This document shows, in pieces, positions 26,123 through 34,742 of a DNA stretch of 64,000 nucleotides (its first letter is position 1; the number at the start of each line of letters is the position of its first letter). The notes beneath the pieces were generated by a model. That model made no database searches. It was given only the letters and a program-made list of their open reading frames with translations, and was not told the origin of the DNA. Position numbers and translations under genes: made by a program. Source of the stretch: AB-629-J13 sp964496365 (GTDB taxonomy: Bacteria > Fidelibacterota > Marinisomatia > Marinisomatales > AB-629-J13); contig CAZBZK010000001.1 of assembly GCA_964496365.1 (NCBI GenBank), positions 27,738-91,737 on the forward strand, given 5' to 3'.

Positions 26123-26599
26123 ATGGATCGTCTCTTTTCTCCGGAATTTAAAGCAAACCTATTGGTTCGTTGGTTCGGGTTTTGGAACGTTCCTTTGCTT
26201 TATTATTGTAAACCAAGAGTCATCTCTATAGACCAAAAACGGGTTGAAATAAAAATCCGTTTAAGAAGAAAAACAAAAAACCATTTAAAATCCATGTATT
26301 TTGGTACATTGGCGGTAGGGGCAGACATTGCAGGTGGAGTTTTGGCAATGCAGAAAATTCGAGAAAGCGGTAAAAACATAAAATTGCTTTTTCGTGATTT
26401 TCACGCTGATTTTAAATTAAGGGCGGAAGGTGATGTACATTTTTATTGTTCTGATGGAGAAAAAATTGATCATCTTGTTTCTAAAGTTTTGTCTTCGGGT
26501 AAACGACAAAATGAATTGCTGAATATTGTTGCCAAAGTACCCTCAATTTCTGATGATGTCGTTGCTGTCTTTTCTGAAACTATTTCGTTAAAACTATAG
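26123..26599 (+). CDS. DUF4442 hotdog-fold protein
   Basis: It has 158 residues and resembles DUF4442, a hotdog-fold family related to PaaI thioesterases. The segment KNHLKSMYFGTLAVGADIAGGVLAM (near 52-76, quoted in part: MYFGTLAVGADIAGG) corresponds to the long central helix and its active-site region. The function is unknown; acyl-thioester hydrolysis is possible but unproven. It stands between divergent ctp and a sugar-dehydrogenase gene. Confidence 0.65.
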   Translation: MDRLFSPEFKANLLVRWFGFWNVPLLYYCKPRVISIDQKRVEIKIRLRRKTKNHLKSMYFGTLAVGADIAGGVLAMQKIRESGKNIKLLFRDFHADFKLRAEGDVHFYCSDGEKIDHLVSKVLSSGKRQNELLNIVAKVPSISDDVVAVFSETISLKL

Positions 26600-26651
26600 T
26601 TTTCATTCTACATTATTTCATTTTCTTTTTTGATTTAGATAATTTTTAATA

Positions 26652-27848
26652 ATGAAAATATTTTATTCTTGGGTTTGTTCGTTTTCACTCGTTTTTGGGC
26701 AAGGGCTTTTGTCTTCTCAATTTATAGCTAGTGGTTTGGATAAACCAATTTATCTGACAGCCCCTTCTGGGTGTGTGGACACTCTTTATGTTGTTGAACA
26801 ATCGGGGAAAATCCGGACAATATCGAATAGTATTTTGATAAAAAAACCATTTTTAGATATTACAGATCGTGTACACAATCCGCTTTTCCCCGGAGATGAG
26901 CGTGGACTTTTAGGCATGGCTTTTCACCCTCGGTTTTATGACAATGGTTATTTTTATCTAAATTATATTTCTAATGACCAAATGACTATTATTTCAAGGT
27001 TTTCCATTCAATCCAAAACCACTTTAGAAAAAAGCGAAGAAATCATTTTAACGATTGAACAACCGTATTCAAACCATAATGGTGGACAACTTGAGTTTGG
27101 TTATGACGGTTATTTGTATATCGGGGTGGGTGATGGTGGCTCTGCAGGAGATCCTTTCAATAATGGTCAGAACAATAATACTCTGTTGGGATCTATTTTA
27201 AGGATAGATGTGAACTCATCCTTTCCATATAGTATTCCTCCTTCCAATCCTGTTTATGAAAACATAAAAAAACAAAATGAAATTTGGCTATACGGACTCA
27301 GAAACCCATGGCGGTTCTCTTTTGATGCAAAAACAAATGAACTTTACGTTGGAGATGTGGGACAAAATGGCTGGGAAGAAATTCATTTGATTCCTCACGA
27401 GGGAGGCGGGTCAAATCTTGGGTGGAATATTATGGAAGGAAACCACTGTTATCCTGATGAAAAACTGTGCGACAAAACAGGATTAACCTTACCAATCTTT
27501 GAATATCCAAACGATGCAAATTATATGAAAACGCTTGTAGGGTTTGCTCAAACAAAACCAAAGATTCAGGGCTGTTCTGTTACGGGAGGATATATTTATA
27601 GGGGGGCTTTAATACCTCATTTTCAGGGTCATTATATTTTTGCAGATTATTGTACGGGAAAGTTTTGGAGCTTTGTTTACAAGGATAATAAAGTTACCCA
27701 TTTCAAAAAAAGAACCACCGAGTTGAGAGATGGTACCGGAAAAAAACAATTTTATGTTTCTTCTTTTGGAAAAGATGGTGTTGGTGAACTTTATTTTCTT
27801 GATTATGAAGGTTCTGTCTATAAAATTATAAACGGTTTGCCAAAATAA
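26652..27848 (+). CDS. PQQ-dependent sugar dehydrogenase-like protein (exported)
   Basis: Six-bladed beta-propeller of the GSDH/HHIPL family, predicted to oxidise sugars in the periplasm with PQQ. It has 398 residues. A signal peptide covers about 1-17. Motifs: DERGLLGMAFHP, NHNGGQLEFGYDGYLYIGVG with the catalytic His region, WLYGLRNPWRFSFD and GDVGQNGWEEI. The cofactor and substrate are inferred from the family, since many members are uncharacterised. It converges with dnaA, with 15 bases between the genes. Confidence 0.87.
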   Translation: MKIFYSWVCSFSLVFGQGLLSSQFIASGLDKPIYLTAPSGCVDTLYVVEQSGKIRTISNSILIKKPFLDITDRVHNPLFPGDERGLLGMAFHPRFYDNGYFYLNYISNDQMTIISRFSIQSKTTLEKSEEIILTIEQPYSNHNGGQLEFGYDGYLYIGVGDGGSAGDPFNNGQNNNTLLGSILRIDVNSSFPYSIPPSNPVYENIKKQNEIWLYGLRNPWRFSFDAKTNELYVGDVGQNGWEEIHLIPHEGGGSNLGWNIMEGNHCYPDEKLCDKTGLTLPIFEYPNDANYMKTLVGFAQTKPKIQGCSVTGGYIYRGALIPHFQGHYIFADYCTGKFWSFVYKDNKVTHFKKRTTELRDGTGKKQFYVSSFGKDGVGELYFLDYEGSVYKIINGLPK

Positions 27849-27863
27849 ATTTGAAAAACTTTA

Positions 27864-29219
27864 TCAAAAGTTTGCGACTGATAAATCCCGACTAATTTGA
27901 CTAATGAATTTGTTCACAACCCCTTTTTGTTTATATACTTTTTCAACTTGCGAACAAGCATGCAATACTGTGGTATGGTCTCTTCCTCCAAAAAACAAAC
28001 CGATTGAATGAAGTGTGTTTTGGGTTAGCTCCCTGCACAAATACATAGCAATATGCCTCGTTTTTACCAATTCTTTTCGTCGAGAAGGCCCTACTAATAA
28101 TTTTAAAGGTACACTTCTTAATTCTGCTACTTTTTTTACTATATCCTCCAAGCTCAATTCTACAATCATTTCTTTCCCTAGCTTTTCCTTAATAACTTGT
28201 TCTACTAAGGTTCTGTTTATTTCAACACCATATAATGAAGAATTTGCCAGAAGACGAATAATGATTCCCTCTAAAACTCTAATGTTTGTTTTAATATGGG
28301 TGGCGATAAGTTCGGTTAAATCATAAGGAAGTTCTAGACCGTTTTGCTGTGCCTTTTCTAAGAGAATTGCAACTCTGGTTTCAAAGTCTGGAGGTTGAAT
28401 GTCCACTGAAAGTCCAGACTGAAATCTGGAAACTAAACGCTCTTGGAGTCCCTCCATGTCTCCGGGGTAAGTATCTGCCGATAATACGATTTGTTTGTTC
28501 AATTGATACAATTCATTGAATGTATGAAAAAACTGCTCCTGTGTTTGTTCCTTGCCTTTAAAAAACTGAATGTCGTCAACAAGTAAAATATCAGCTTTTC
28601 TATATTTTTTTGTAAACTCGTTGTTTGTGTTTTTTTGAATGCTGTTGATAAACTCTTGAGTGAATTTTTCACTGGTTTCTAACACCACTTTTTTCTTTAC
28701 ATCCTCCGATAAAATTTGATTCCCAATCGCATGAAGTAGGTGTGTTTTTCCTAACCCGACACCTCCATAAATAACAAGCGGATTGAAATTTGATTCACCC
28801 GGGTTTTTGGCAACGGTTACTGCGGCGGCTTTTGCAAATTGACTATTAGAACCTTCAATAAAATTAGAAAATCTTTGATTTTTATTTATAAATGTAACTC
28901 TTTTGGGGGGTGCTATGTTTTTCCTATCATTTACGTCTGGCTCATTAATTATTCTACCCGCTTCTGTGGAAACTGTATATTTTATATTAATTTTGTTTCC
29001 ACGACTATTCATTACTTTTTTATCGATTATATCACGATAGTGTGTGTCCAGCCATTCAAAGAAAAATTGATTTGGAACCTCTAAGATAAGTTCTGTTTCG
29101 TTGAGTGCAACCGATTTTATAGGAGCAATCCACGTATTGAACGCATGTTCCGGCATTTCTGTTTTTAGTGATGTCCTTACAGAGTTCCAAACCGATTGAT
29201 GCATCAGTATCTTTTCCAC
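27864..29219 (-). CDS. dnaA: Chromosomal replication initiator DnaA
   Basis: ATP-dependent initiator that binds DnaA boxes and opens the origin. It has 451 residues: an N-terminal DnaB-contact domain (1-90), a short linker, the AAA+ core with GGVGLGKTHLLHAIGN near 150 and DDIQFFKGKEQTQEQFF, and the C-terminal HTH with GGRDHTTVLHAC. The first codon used here is GTG; an ATG five codons later (29204) has a GGA-containing site and is an equally good start. A DnaA box lies four bases upstream, suggesting autoregulation. It is divergent from rpmH and 11 kb from dnaN. Confidence 0.97.
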   Translation of the reverse strand: MEKILMHQSVWNSVRTSLKTEMPEHAFNTWIAPIKSVALNETELILEVPNQFFFEWLDTHYRDIIDKKVMNSRGNKINIKYTVSTEAGRIINEPDVNDRKNIAPPKRVTFINKNQRFSNFIEGSNSQFAKAAAVTVAKNPGESNFNPLVIYGGVGLGKTHLLHAIGNQILSEDVKKKVVLETSEKFTQEFINSIQKNTNNEFTKKYRKADILLVDDIQFFKGKEQTQEQFFHTFNELYQLNKQIVLSADTYPGDMEGLQERLVSRFQSGLSVDIQPPDFETRVAILLEKAQQNGLELPYDLTELIATHIKTNIRVLEGIIIRLLANSSLYGVEINRTLVEQVIKEKLGKEMIVELSLEDIVKKVAELRSVPLKLLVGPSRRKELVKTRHIAMYLCRELTQNTLHSIGLFFGGRDHTTVLHACSQVEKVYKQKGVVNKFISQISRDLSVANF

Positions 29220-29222
29220 AAG

Positions 29223-29231
29223 TTATCCACA
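29223..29231 (+). promoter_or_regulatory. DnaA box at the dnaA start
   Basis: TTATCCACA, a perfect consensus box, four bases upstream of the first dnaA codon in the dnaA-rpmH divergent gap. In this position it would block or modulate dnaA transcription or translation initiation. Only this one perfect box is seen in the gap. Confidence 0.6.
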
Positions 29232-29366
29232 TTTCTTTTTCTTCTCATTTTCGGTTTAAAATTAATCAAAAATACGAGTGTTTCCCAATTATATATTTTA
29301 TGAATTAAAGATATATTTGATTGTTTGGGGATTTGTTTGGGGATTTCATGGTTGGAAAATAATTTA

Positions 29367-29395
29367 TTGAAAAAAATTTGGCTTTTTTACATTAT
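29367..29395 (+). promoter_or_regulatory. rpmH: Possible rpmH promoter
   Basis: TTGAAA (29367-29372), a 17-base spacer, then CATTAT (29390-29395), about 38 bases before the rpmH ATG. An overlapping TATAAG at 29393 is an alternative -10. The region is very AT-rich, so the assignment is weak. Confidence 0.3.
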
Positions 29396-29432
29396 AAGTG
29401 TAGCTTTGCCGGCTAAATAAGAGGATTATTTT

Positions 29433-29567
29433 ATGAAAAGGACATATCAACCTCATAATAAAAAGAGGAAGCGCACCCATGGGTTTAGAAGTAGAATGGC
29501 GTCTAAAGCTGGTAGGAGAGTTTTATCCCGGCGGCGTAAGCGGTGCAGAAAGTCTCTTTCTGTATAA
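29433..29567 (+). CDS. rpmH: 50S ribosomal protein L34
   Basis: A 44-residue basic ribosomal protein. It starts MKRTYQPHNKKRKRTHGF and contains the conserved RMASKAGRRVLSRRR core, which makes the identification secure. A GAGGAT ribosome site precedes the ATG. In most bacteria rpmH is followed by rnpA; here only seven bases separate it from yidD, and rnpA is absent. Confidence 0.97.
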   Translation: MKRTYQPHNKKRKRTHGFRSRMASKAGRRVLSRRRKRCRKSLSV

Positions 29568-29574
29568 AATAGAT

Positions 29575-29820
29575 ATGTGTATAGGGTTTGTTGTCAAAAC
29601 AATAGACAAGTTTATTTTGACAGCCCTGAAGATTGTTCTCTTCGGTTACAAACTTTGTCTCTCTCCCTTTTTTGGCTCTCGGTGTCGTTTCAGCCCCACC
29701 TGCTCTGATTACGCAATGATAGTTTTGACAAAACATTCTTCTTTCATCTCTCTCTTTTATATTCTTAAAAGGTTATTTAAATGTCATCCTTTTCACCCAG
29801 GGGGTTTTGATCCGATATAA
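29575..29820 (+). CDS. yidD: Membrane protein insertion efficiency factor YidD
   Basis: A small membrane-associated factor that helps YidC-dependent insertion. It has 81 residues from the ATG at 29575. The signature CRFSPTCSDYA (near 38-48) and the C-terminal HPFHPGGFDPI are diagnostic. An upstream in-frame ATG at 29479 would overlap rpmH and add 32 residues without family similarity, so I reject it. The gene lies between rpmH and yidC, its usual place except for the missing rnpA. Confidence 0.92.
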   Translation: MCIGFVVKTIDKFILTALKIVLFGYKLCLSPFFGSRCRFSPTCSDYAMIVLTKHSSFISLFYILKRLFKCHPFHPGGFDPI

Positions 29821-29822
29821 AC

Positions 29823-31496
29823 ATGGATAGACGCTCCTTATTGGCGCTTTTTCTTATCGCTTTGGTGTTCATTGCGACACCTTATTATTTTAAACTTATT
29901 TCCCCCGAACCGCCAATTGTAATAAAAGAAAAAGAACCCTCAACAATACCCAATGTTGAGCCTGCAAAACTCATTGCATTACCTAAAGATGACATATCCC
30001 CTCAAAATATAGAGGAAAAAACTATTTCCGTTGATACGCCTTTATATTCCGCTGAATTTTCCACATACAATGGAGGATCCATAAAAAGTTATAAATTGAA
30101 AGACTATTTAGGGGCTGACTCATCTGCAGTAAATCTGATTTTTCAACAAAACCTAAACAATCTATTTATGTCCTTTGTTGATATAAATGGAACTTTTAAT
30201 TCTTTAAGTAACTCCTGGAATACCTCTGAAACCAACCATAGTTTAGATGTTTATGATTCTCCTGTTTCTTTAGAGTTTTACCGCACTTTTGGGAAAGAAA
30301 CAATCGTTAAAACGATTGAGGTCGACCCGCAGTCTTATGTAATAAACATTGTTACTGATTTGACTGAGATCAGTGATGATATTTCAGGTAGCACATATAC
30401 ACTGGGTTGGGAAGGGGGGCTTCCTCCTACAGAGACTAACCTTTCTGACGATGTTTCTTATTTTAATGGATACGTTTTTCAGGCGGACGATGCATATGAG
30501 TTTTCTAAAGTAGCTCCAAAACTGAAGAAAAGCTCAAACGGTGAGCTAGCGGAAATCCGAGGTGCTACTGAGTGGGCTGCTGTAAAAACAAAATATTTTG
30601 CTGCTGTTTTGCTGCCAAAAAATGGTAGTGATGTTTGTTGGGGAGGACAAAAACAAATTCAAATGGGTGATGTTTCTATTCCTTTGTTTAGTATGGCTGT
30701 TGGGTTAGAAAAAGATCGAGCCTCTACTACAGCTTTATATTTAGGGCCCTTGGAATACAGTTCAATTAAAAAAGTAAATGCGGGAATTCCCTCCATAATG
30801 AATTTTGGGTTTTCGATAATAAGACCCATTAGTAAGGGTGTCTTATGGCTTTTGAAGTCCCTTCATGTGTGGATTCCTAATTATGGAATTGTCCTTATTT
30901 TGTTTTCTATCCTCGTTAAAATTTTGGTTTACCCTCTTACCAAAAAAAGCCATCAGTCCTCTAAAGAAATGCAAGCTCTTCAACCAGAAATAGCAATTTT
31001 AAAAGAAAAACATAAAAACAACCCTCAAAAACTAAACCAAGCAACCATGGGGCTTTACAAAGAACATGGGGTAAACCCGCTGGGAGGTTGTCTTCCTATC
31101 TTGCTACAAATGCCCCTGCTTTTTTCTTTATTTCAGGTTTTCCGATCTACCATTGAGTTAAGAGGCGCTTACTTTGTTGGTTGGATTACTGACCTTTCTG
31201 CCCCTGATGTTGTTTTTACCTTACCGTTTTCCTTGCCTCTTTATGGAGATGGTGTTGCCATTCTCCCTTTGGTTATGGGAATTACAATGTTTATTCAACA
31301 AAAAATGATGCCAACACAGTCTTCTGGTCAACAAAAGTTTATGGCTTATTTTATGACAGGATTTTTTGTTTTGCTTTTTAATACTTTCCCTTCTGGACTA
31401 AATTTATATTACACTTTGTTTAATGCTCTTACCATACTCCAACAAAAATATCTTACACCCTCTGTTCCCGAGATTGCATCTACACAGAAAAAATGA
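29823..31496 (+). CDS. yidC: Membrane protein insertase YidC
   Basis: Inserts and folds inner-membrane proteins, alone or with SecYEG. It has 557 residues with the diderm layout: an N-terminal helix (about 6-24), a periplasmic beta domain (to about 330), then five helices. The conserved region GIVLILFSILVKILVYPLT begins the insertase core, and NPLGGCLPILLQMPLLFSL follows. It starts two bases after yidD and overlaps mnmE by four bases. Confidence 0.96.
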   Translation: MDRRSLLALFLIALVFIATPYYFKLISPEPPIVIKEKEPSTIPNVEPAKLIALPKDDISPQNIEEKTISVDTPLYSAEFSTYNGGSIKSYKLKDYLGADSSAVNLIFQQNLNNLFMSFVDINGTFNSLSNSWNTSETNHSLDVYDSPVSLEFYRTFGKETIVKTIEVDPQSYVINIVTDLTEISDDISGSTYTLGWEGGLPPTETNLSDDVSYFNGYVFQADDAYEFSKVAPKLKKSSNGELAEIRGATEWAAVKTKYFAAVLLPKNGSDVCWGGQKQIQMGDVSIPLFSMAVGLEKDRASTTALYLGPLEYSSIKKVNAGIPSIMNFGFSIIRPISKGVLWLLKSLHVWIPNYGIVLILFSILVKILVYPLTKKSHQSSKEMQALQPEIAILKEKHKNNPQKLNQATMGLYKEHGVNPLGGCLPILLQMPLLFSLFQVFRSTIELRGAYFVGWITDLSAPDVVFTLPFSLPLYGDGVAILPLVMGITMFIQQKMMPTQSSGQQKFMAYFMTGFFVLLFNTFPSGLNLYYTLFNALTILQQKYLTPSVPEIASTQKK

Positions 31497-32854
31497 GATC
31501 GGCCGATACAATTGTAGCAGCCGCTACTCCCTATGGTTTTGGTGGAATTTCCGTTGTCAGAATGAGTGGTGCCGATTCAAAAACCATAATTGAATCCCTT
31601 TCTCTCTCTAAAAAACACAAACCTGTTTTTCAACACAAAAAAGTTACCCTCGTTAGGATTTTGGATAACAACAGAGTCCCTTTTGAGGAAGGATTGGTTA
31701 CATATTTCAAAAAACCTTTTTCTTATACAGGAGAAAATGTGGTTGAAATTTCCTGTCATGGAAATCCATCAATTGTAAATAAAATTATTTCCGTTTGTTG
31801 TGATTCCGGTGCACGAATAGCTGAACACGGAGAGTTTACAAAACGTGCTTTTCTTAACGGAAAACTCGACTTAATTCAAGCAGAGTCCGTTGCCTCTCTT
31901 ATACAATCAAAAACCGATGTTGGGGCTTCTTTAAATTTTAAAATACTCGATGGAGGTCTGTCCAAAACCATGGGAGAACTAAAAGAGTCTCTGGTTAGTC
32001 TGCTGTCAAAGATTGAATTTGAGCTTGATGTAAACGAAGAAGACCTACAGCCAAACCTTGAAAAAGAAACTCTAAGGTTTTTAGACACGTGTGAATCTCT
32101 ACTAAACAAGGCGGCATCAAACCATAGCTCATATCGGATGTTAAATGAAGGTGCAAATGTTGTGATTTGTGGAAGACCTAATGTTGGAAAATCTACCCTT
32201 CTCAACCTTCTTTCCGGCTCAAACAGGGCAATTACCAGCCCACAACCGGGAACCACGAGAGACACCATAGAGTCTTCCATTGTTCTTGGAGGCTACCCCG
32301 TTAAACTGATAGATACTGCTGGGTTTCGCTCTTCTAAAGATGAAATTGAAATAGAAGGCATCGCAAGAACAGAACAAAATATATCAAAGGCAGATTGTGT
32401 TCTTGCGTTAACCTCTGTAGACTGTGATTTGACACCTCCGCCCTTTGATTGTGAGAAAAATACTATGATTTATGTCATTAATAAATCTGATCTGTGTACC
32501 CCTGTTTCCCTTGGGTTATTAAAAAAGAATTATCCTGATGCGTGTGTTTTATCAGCTAAATCTTCTGACGGAATAGAGAATCTATTGCGTGTTATTAAAA
32601 ACAAACTTGGGCGAGCTCCATCCCTTGGTAGTTCCGTTCCTTTGGTAACGTCCCGACAAAACCAGATTGTAAAAAACGTTTTACACTGTATTAATGGTGC
32701 TAAAAAGCTTATATCTGCATCCGATAAATCCCCTTATGAACTTATCGCTTTTGAACTTCGTGATGCTCTGGGGTATTTAGATTTAATTATGGGGGAAACC
32801 ATTACGGACGATATTCTTGATAGAGTTTTTAGCGATTTTTGTGTGGGTAAATAG
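31493..32854 (+). CDS. mnmE: tRNA modification GTPase MnmE
   Basis: With MnmG it installs the carboxymethylaminomethyl group on wobble uridine 34 of tRNAs. It has 453 residues: an N-terminal folate-binding domain (SADTIVAAATPYGFGGISVVR near the start, quoted in part as AATPYGFGGISVVR), a helical domain, and an inserted GTPase domain with GRPNVGKSTLLN near 225 and DTAGFR. The essential C-terminal FCVGK is intact. It overlaps yidC; its stop codon lies inside a parS site shared with the start of mnmG. Confidence 0.96.
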   Translation: MRSADTIVAAATPYGFGGISVVRMSGADSKTIIESLSLSKKHKPVFQHKKVTLVRILDNNRVPFEEGLVTYFKKPFSYTGENVVEISCHGNPSIVNKIISVCCDSGARIAEHGEFTKRAFLNGKLDLIQAESVASLIQSKTDVGASLNFKILDGGLSKTMGELKESLVSLLSKIEFELDVNEEDLQPNLEKETLRFLDTCESLLNKAASNHSSYRMLNEGANVVICGRPNVGKSTLLNLLSGSNRAITSPQPGTTRDTIESSIVLGGYPVKLIDTAGFRSSKDEIEIEGIARTEQNISKADCVLALTSVDCDLTPPPFDCEKNTMIYVINKSDLCTPVSLGLLKKNYPDACVLSAKSSDGIENLLRVIKNKLGRAPSLGSSVPLVTSRQNQIVKNVLHCINGAKKLISASDKSPYELIAFELRDALGYLDLIMGETITDDILDRVFSDFCVGK

Positions 32855-32868
32855 TTTCACGTGAAACA
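32853..32868. promoter_or_regulatory. parS centromere site 1
   Basis: AGTTTCACGTGAAACA matches the general parS consensus TGTTTCACGTGAAACA at 15 of 16 bases, with a perfect 14-base palindromic core. ParB is expected to bind here for chromosome segregation. The site spans the last two bases of the mnmE stop codon and the GTG start plus following codons of mnmG, so it lies exactly at the gene junction. Confidence 0.88.
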
Positions 32869-34741
32869 TTCTGTCTTTCAAGTGGATGTGGTGGTTGCGG
32901 GTGGCGGACACGCAGGTATTGAGGCTTCTCTTGTATGTGGAAAGCTAGGACTGTCCGTAGCCCTAGTAACAATAGACACCTTGGCTATTGGGAGAATGTC
33001 TTGTAACCCAGCAATTGGAGGACAAGCAAAAGGACAAATAGTAAGAGAAATTGATGTTTTGGGTGGTGTAATGGGTCGGGTGGCAGACATATCTGCACTA
33101 CAATATAAAATGCTTAATAAGTCAAAGGGGCGAGCTGTTTGGTCTCCCCGTGCCCAGATCGATAAAAGACAGTATGAAAAAGAAGTGGTTTGTCAAGTAT
33201 CCAAAAACAAACATGTCCATGTGGTTCGTGGGGAGGTTGTAGATGTTCTTGTTGTTGGAGGTGCTGTTTCTGGTGTTTTGTTAAGGTCTGGTGAAAAAAT
33301 TTCGAGCAAGGCTGTTGTGATTACGTGTGGAACCTTTCTCGGTGGGCTTATTCATGTTGGTGATCAAAAAATAAAAGCGGGACGAATGGGAGAGACACGC
33401 AGCCAAGGAATAACGGAGTCCCTGTCTCTTCTTGGTTTTCGGTCTGGAAGGCTTAAAACAGGCACGCCTCCTCGGCTTAAAACATCCTCTGTTGATTTTA
33501 CAAAATGTAGTGTGTCTTCGGGAGACAAACATCCTGTTCCTTTTTCTCATTTTACCTCCGTTTTTACCCCACCCAACGTGCCATGTTATTTAACCAAAAC
33601 CAACAAAAAGAGTCATAAGGTTATTCAGAAAAACCTTGAGTCTTCCCCCATGTTTTCTGGAGACGTCGGTGGGACAGGGCCACGGTATTGTCCATCCATA
33701 GAGGATAAAATATTTAGATTTTCTCAAAAAGACAGCCATGTTCTTTTTTTAGAACCAGAGTGGTATTGCTCGGATCAAATCTATTTGAATGGTTTTTCTA
33801 CCAGCCTTCCTGAAGCAATTCAAAAACAAGCATTAATGTGTGTTTCCGGACTCGAAAAAGTAGAAATATTGAGGCCGGGATACGCAATTGAATATGATTT
33901 TTTCCCACCATCACAGCTTAAATCAACTCTTGAAACCAAATTAATATCTAATCTTTTTTTAGCCGGGCAAATTAACGGCACATCTGGATATGAAGAAGCT
34001 GCTGGGCAGGGTTTGGTTGCAGGAATAAATGCAGCAATGTCTATTCATGAACGAGACCCTTTGGTTTTAACAAGAGAAAACTCATATTTGGGTGTAATGA
34101 TTGATGATTTAATCACCAAAGACACCCTCGAGCCTTACCGAATGTTTACATCCCGTGCCGAAAACCGCTTGTTGTTGCGGTATTCTAATGCGGACAGAAG
34201 GCTGCTTGAGTTAGCAAAAAGAATTGGTGTCCTCTCTAAAAATGAGGTTGTGTTGTTAGAAAAGAAAATTTCTCTTACTGACTATTATATTAAACAAACA
34301 AAAACCTCTCTCTCCCCCCAAACAATTAACCCCGCTTTAGAAGCCAAAAACGAAACACCTGTAAATCAAAAAATTCCTTTTAAAGAGGTTCTTAAGCGTC
34401 CATCTGTATCCTTATCTGATTTTTATCCATTGTTTTTTAAAGAAACACAGGAAGAAGAATCTCTGCCAGGACACCACACAAAAGAATCTTTGCTTGAAGC
34501 CGAAACAACCATTAAATATGAAGGATATATCAAAAGACAAAATGAGCACTTAAACAGAATAAAATCTAACCGAGAAAAACCAATTCCCTTTGGTTTTGAC
34601 TATAAAAATCTGGTCGGTTTGTCTTCCGAAGCCAAAGAAAAACTAATGAACATTAAGCCTGAAAACCTGGGACAAGCCGGGAGGATTTCTGGAATAACAC
34701 CATCAGACATCTCTGTCTTGTCGGTATATTTGTACAAATAA
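32861..34741 (+). CDS. mnmG: tRNA uridine-5-carboxymethylaminomethyl modification enzyme MnmG (GidA)
   Basis: FAD-dependent partner of MnmE in wobble-uridine modification. It has 626 residues. The FAD-binding GGGHAGIEAS is near 14-23. The signatures GQAKGQIVREIDVLGG, CGTFLGGLIHVG and NGTSGYEEAAGQGLVAGINA are present, and the C-terminal helical domain ends LGQAGRISGITPSDISVL. It starts with GTG, a codon that is part of the parS palindrome. The next gene is mfd, not the usual rsmG. Confidence 0.97.
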   Translation: MKHSVFQVDVVVAGGGHAGIEASLVCGKLGLSVALVTIDTLAIGRMSCNPAIGGQAKGQIVREIDVLGGVMGRVADISALQYKMLNKSKGRAVWSPRAQIDKRQYEKEVVCQVSKNKHVHVVRGEVVDVLVVGGAVSGVLLRSGEKISSKAVVITCGTFLGGLIHVGDQKIKAGRMGETRSQGITESLSLLGFRSGRLKTGTPPRLKTSSVDFTKCSVSSGDKHPVPFSHFTSVFTPPNVPCYLTKTNKKSHKVIQKNLESSPMFSGDVGGTGPRYCPSIEDKIFRFSQKDSHVLFLEPEWYCSDQIYLNGFSTSLPEAIQKQALMCVSGLEKVEILRPGYAIEYDFFPPSQLKSTLETKLISNLFLAGQINGTSGYEEAAGQGLVAGINAAMSIHERDPLVLTRENSYLGVMIDDLITKDTLEPYRMFTSRAENRLLLRYSNADRRLLELAKRIGVLSKNEVVLLEKKISLTDYYIKQTKTSLSPQTINPALEAKNETPVNQKIPFKEVLKRPSVSLSDFYPLFFKETQEEESLPGHHTKESLLEAETTIKYEGYIKRQNEHLNRIKSNREKPIPFGFDYKNLVGLSSEAKEKLMNIKPENLGQAGRISGITPSDISVLSVYLYK

Positions 34742-34742
34742 A

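Noticed and set aside
29479..29574. Long N-terminal extension of yidD, or rnpA hidden in it
   Set aside because: The 32 codons overlap rpmH in another frame and have neither YidD similarity nor the Arg-rich RnpA motif.
31876..32280. 134-residue open frame antisense to mnmE
   Set aside because: Serine-rich shadow of the MnmE GTPase domain.
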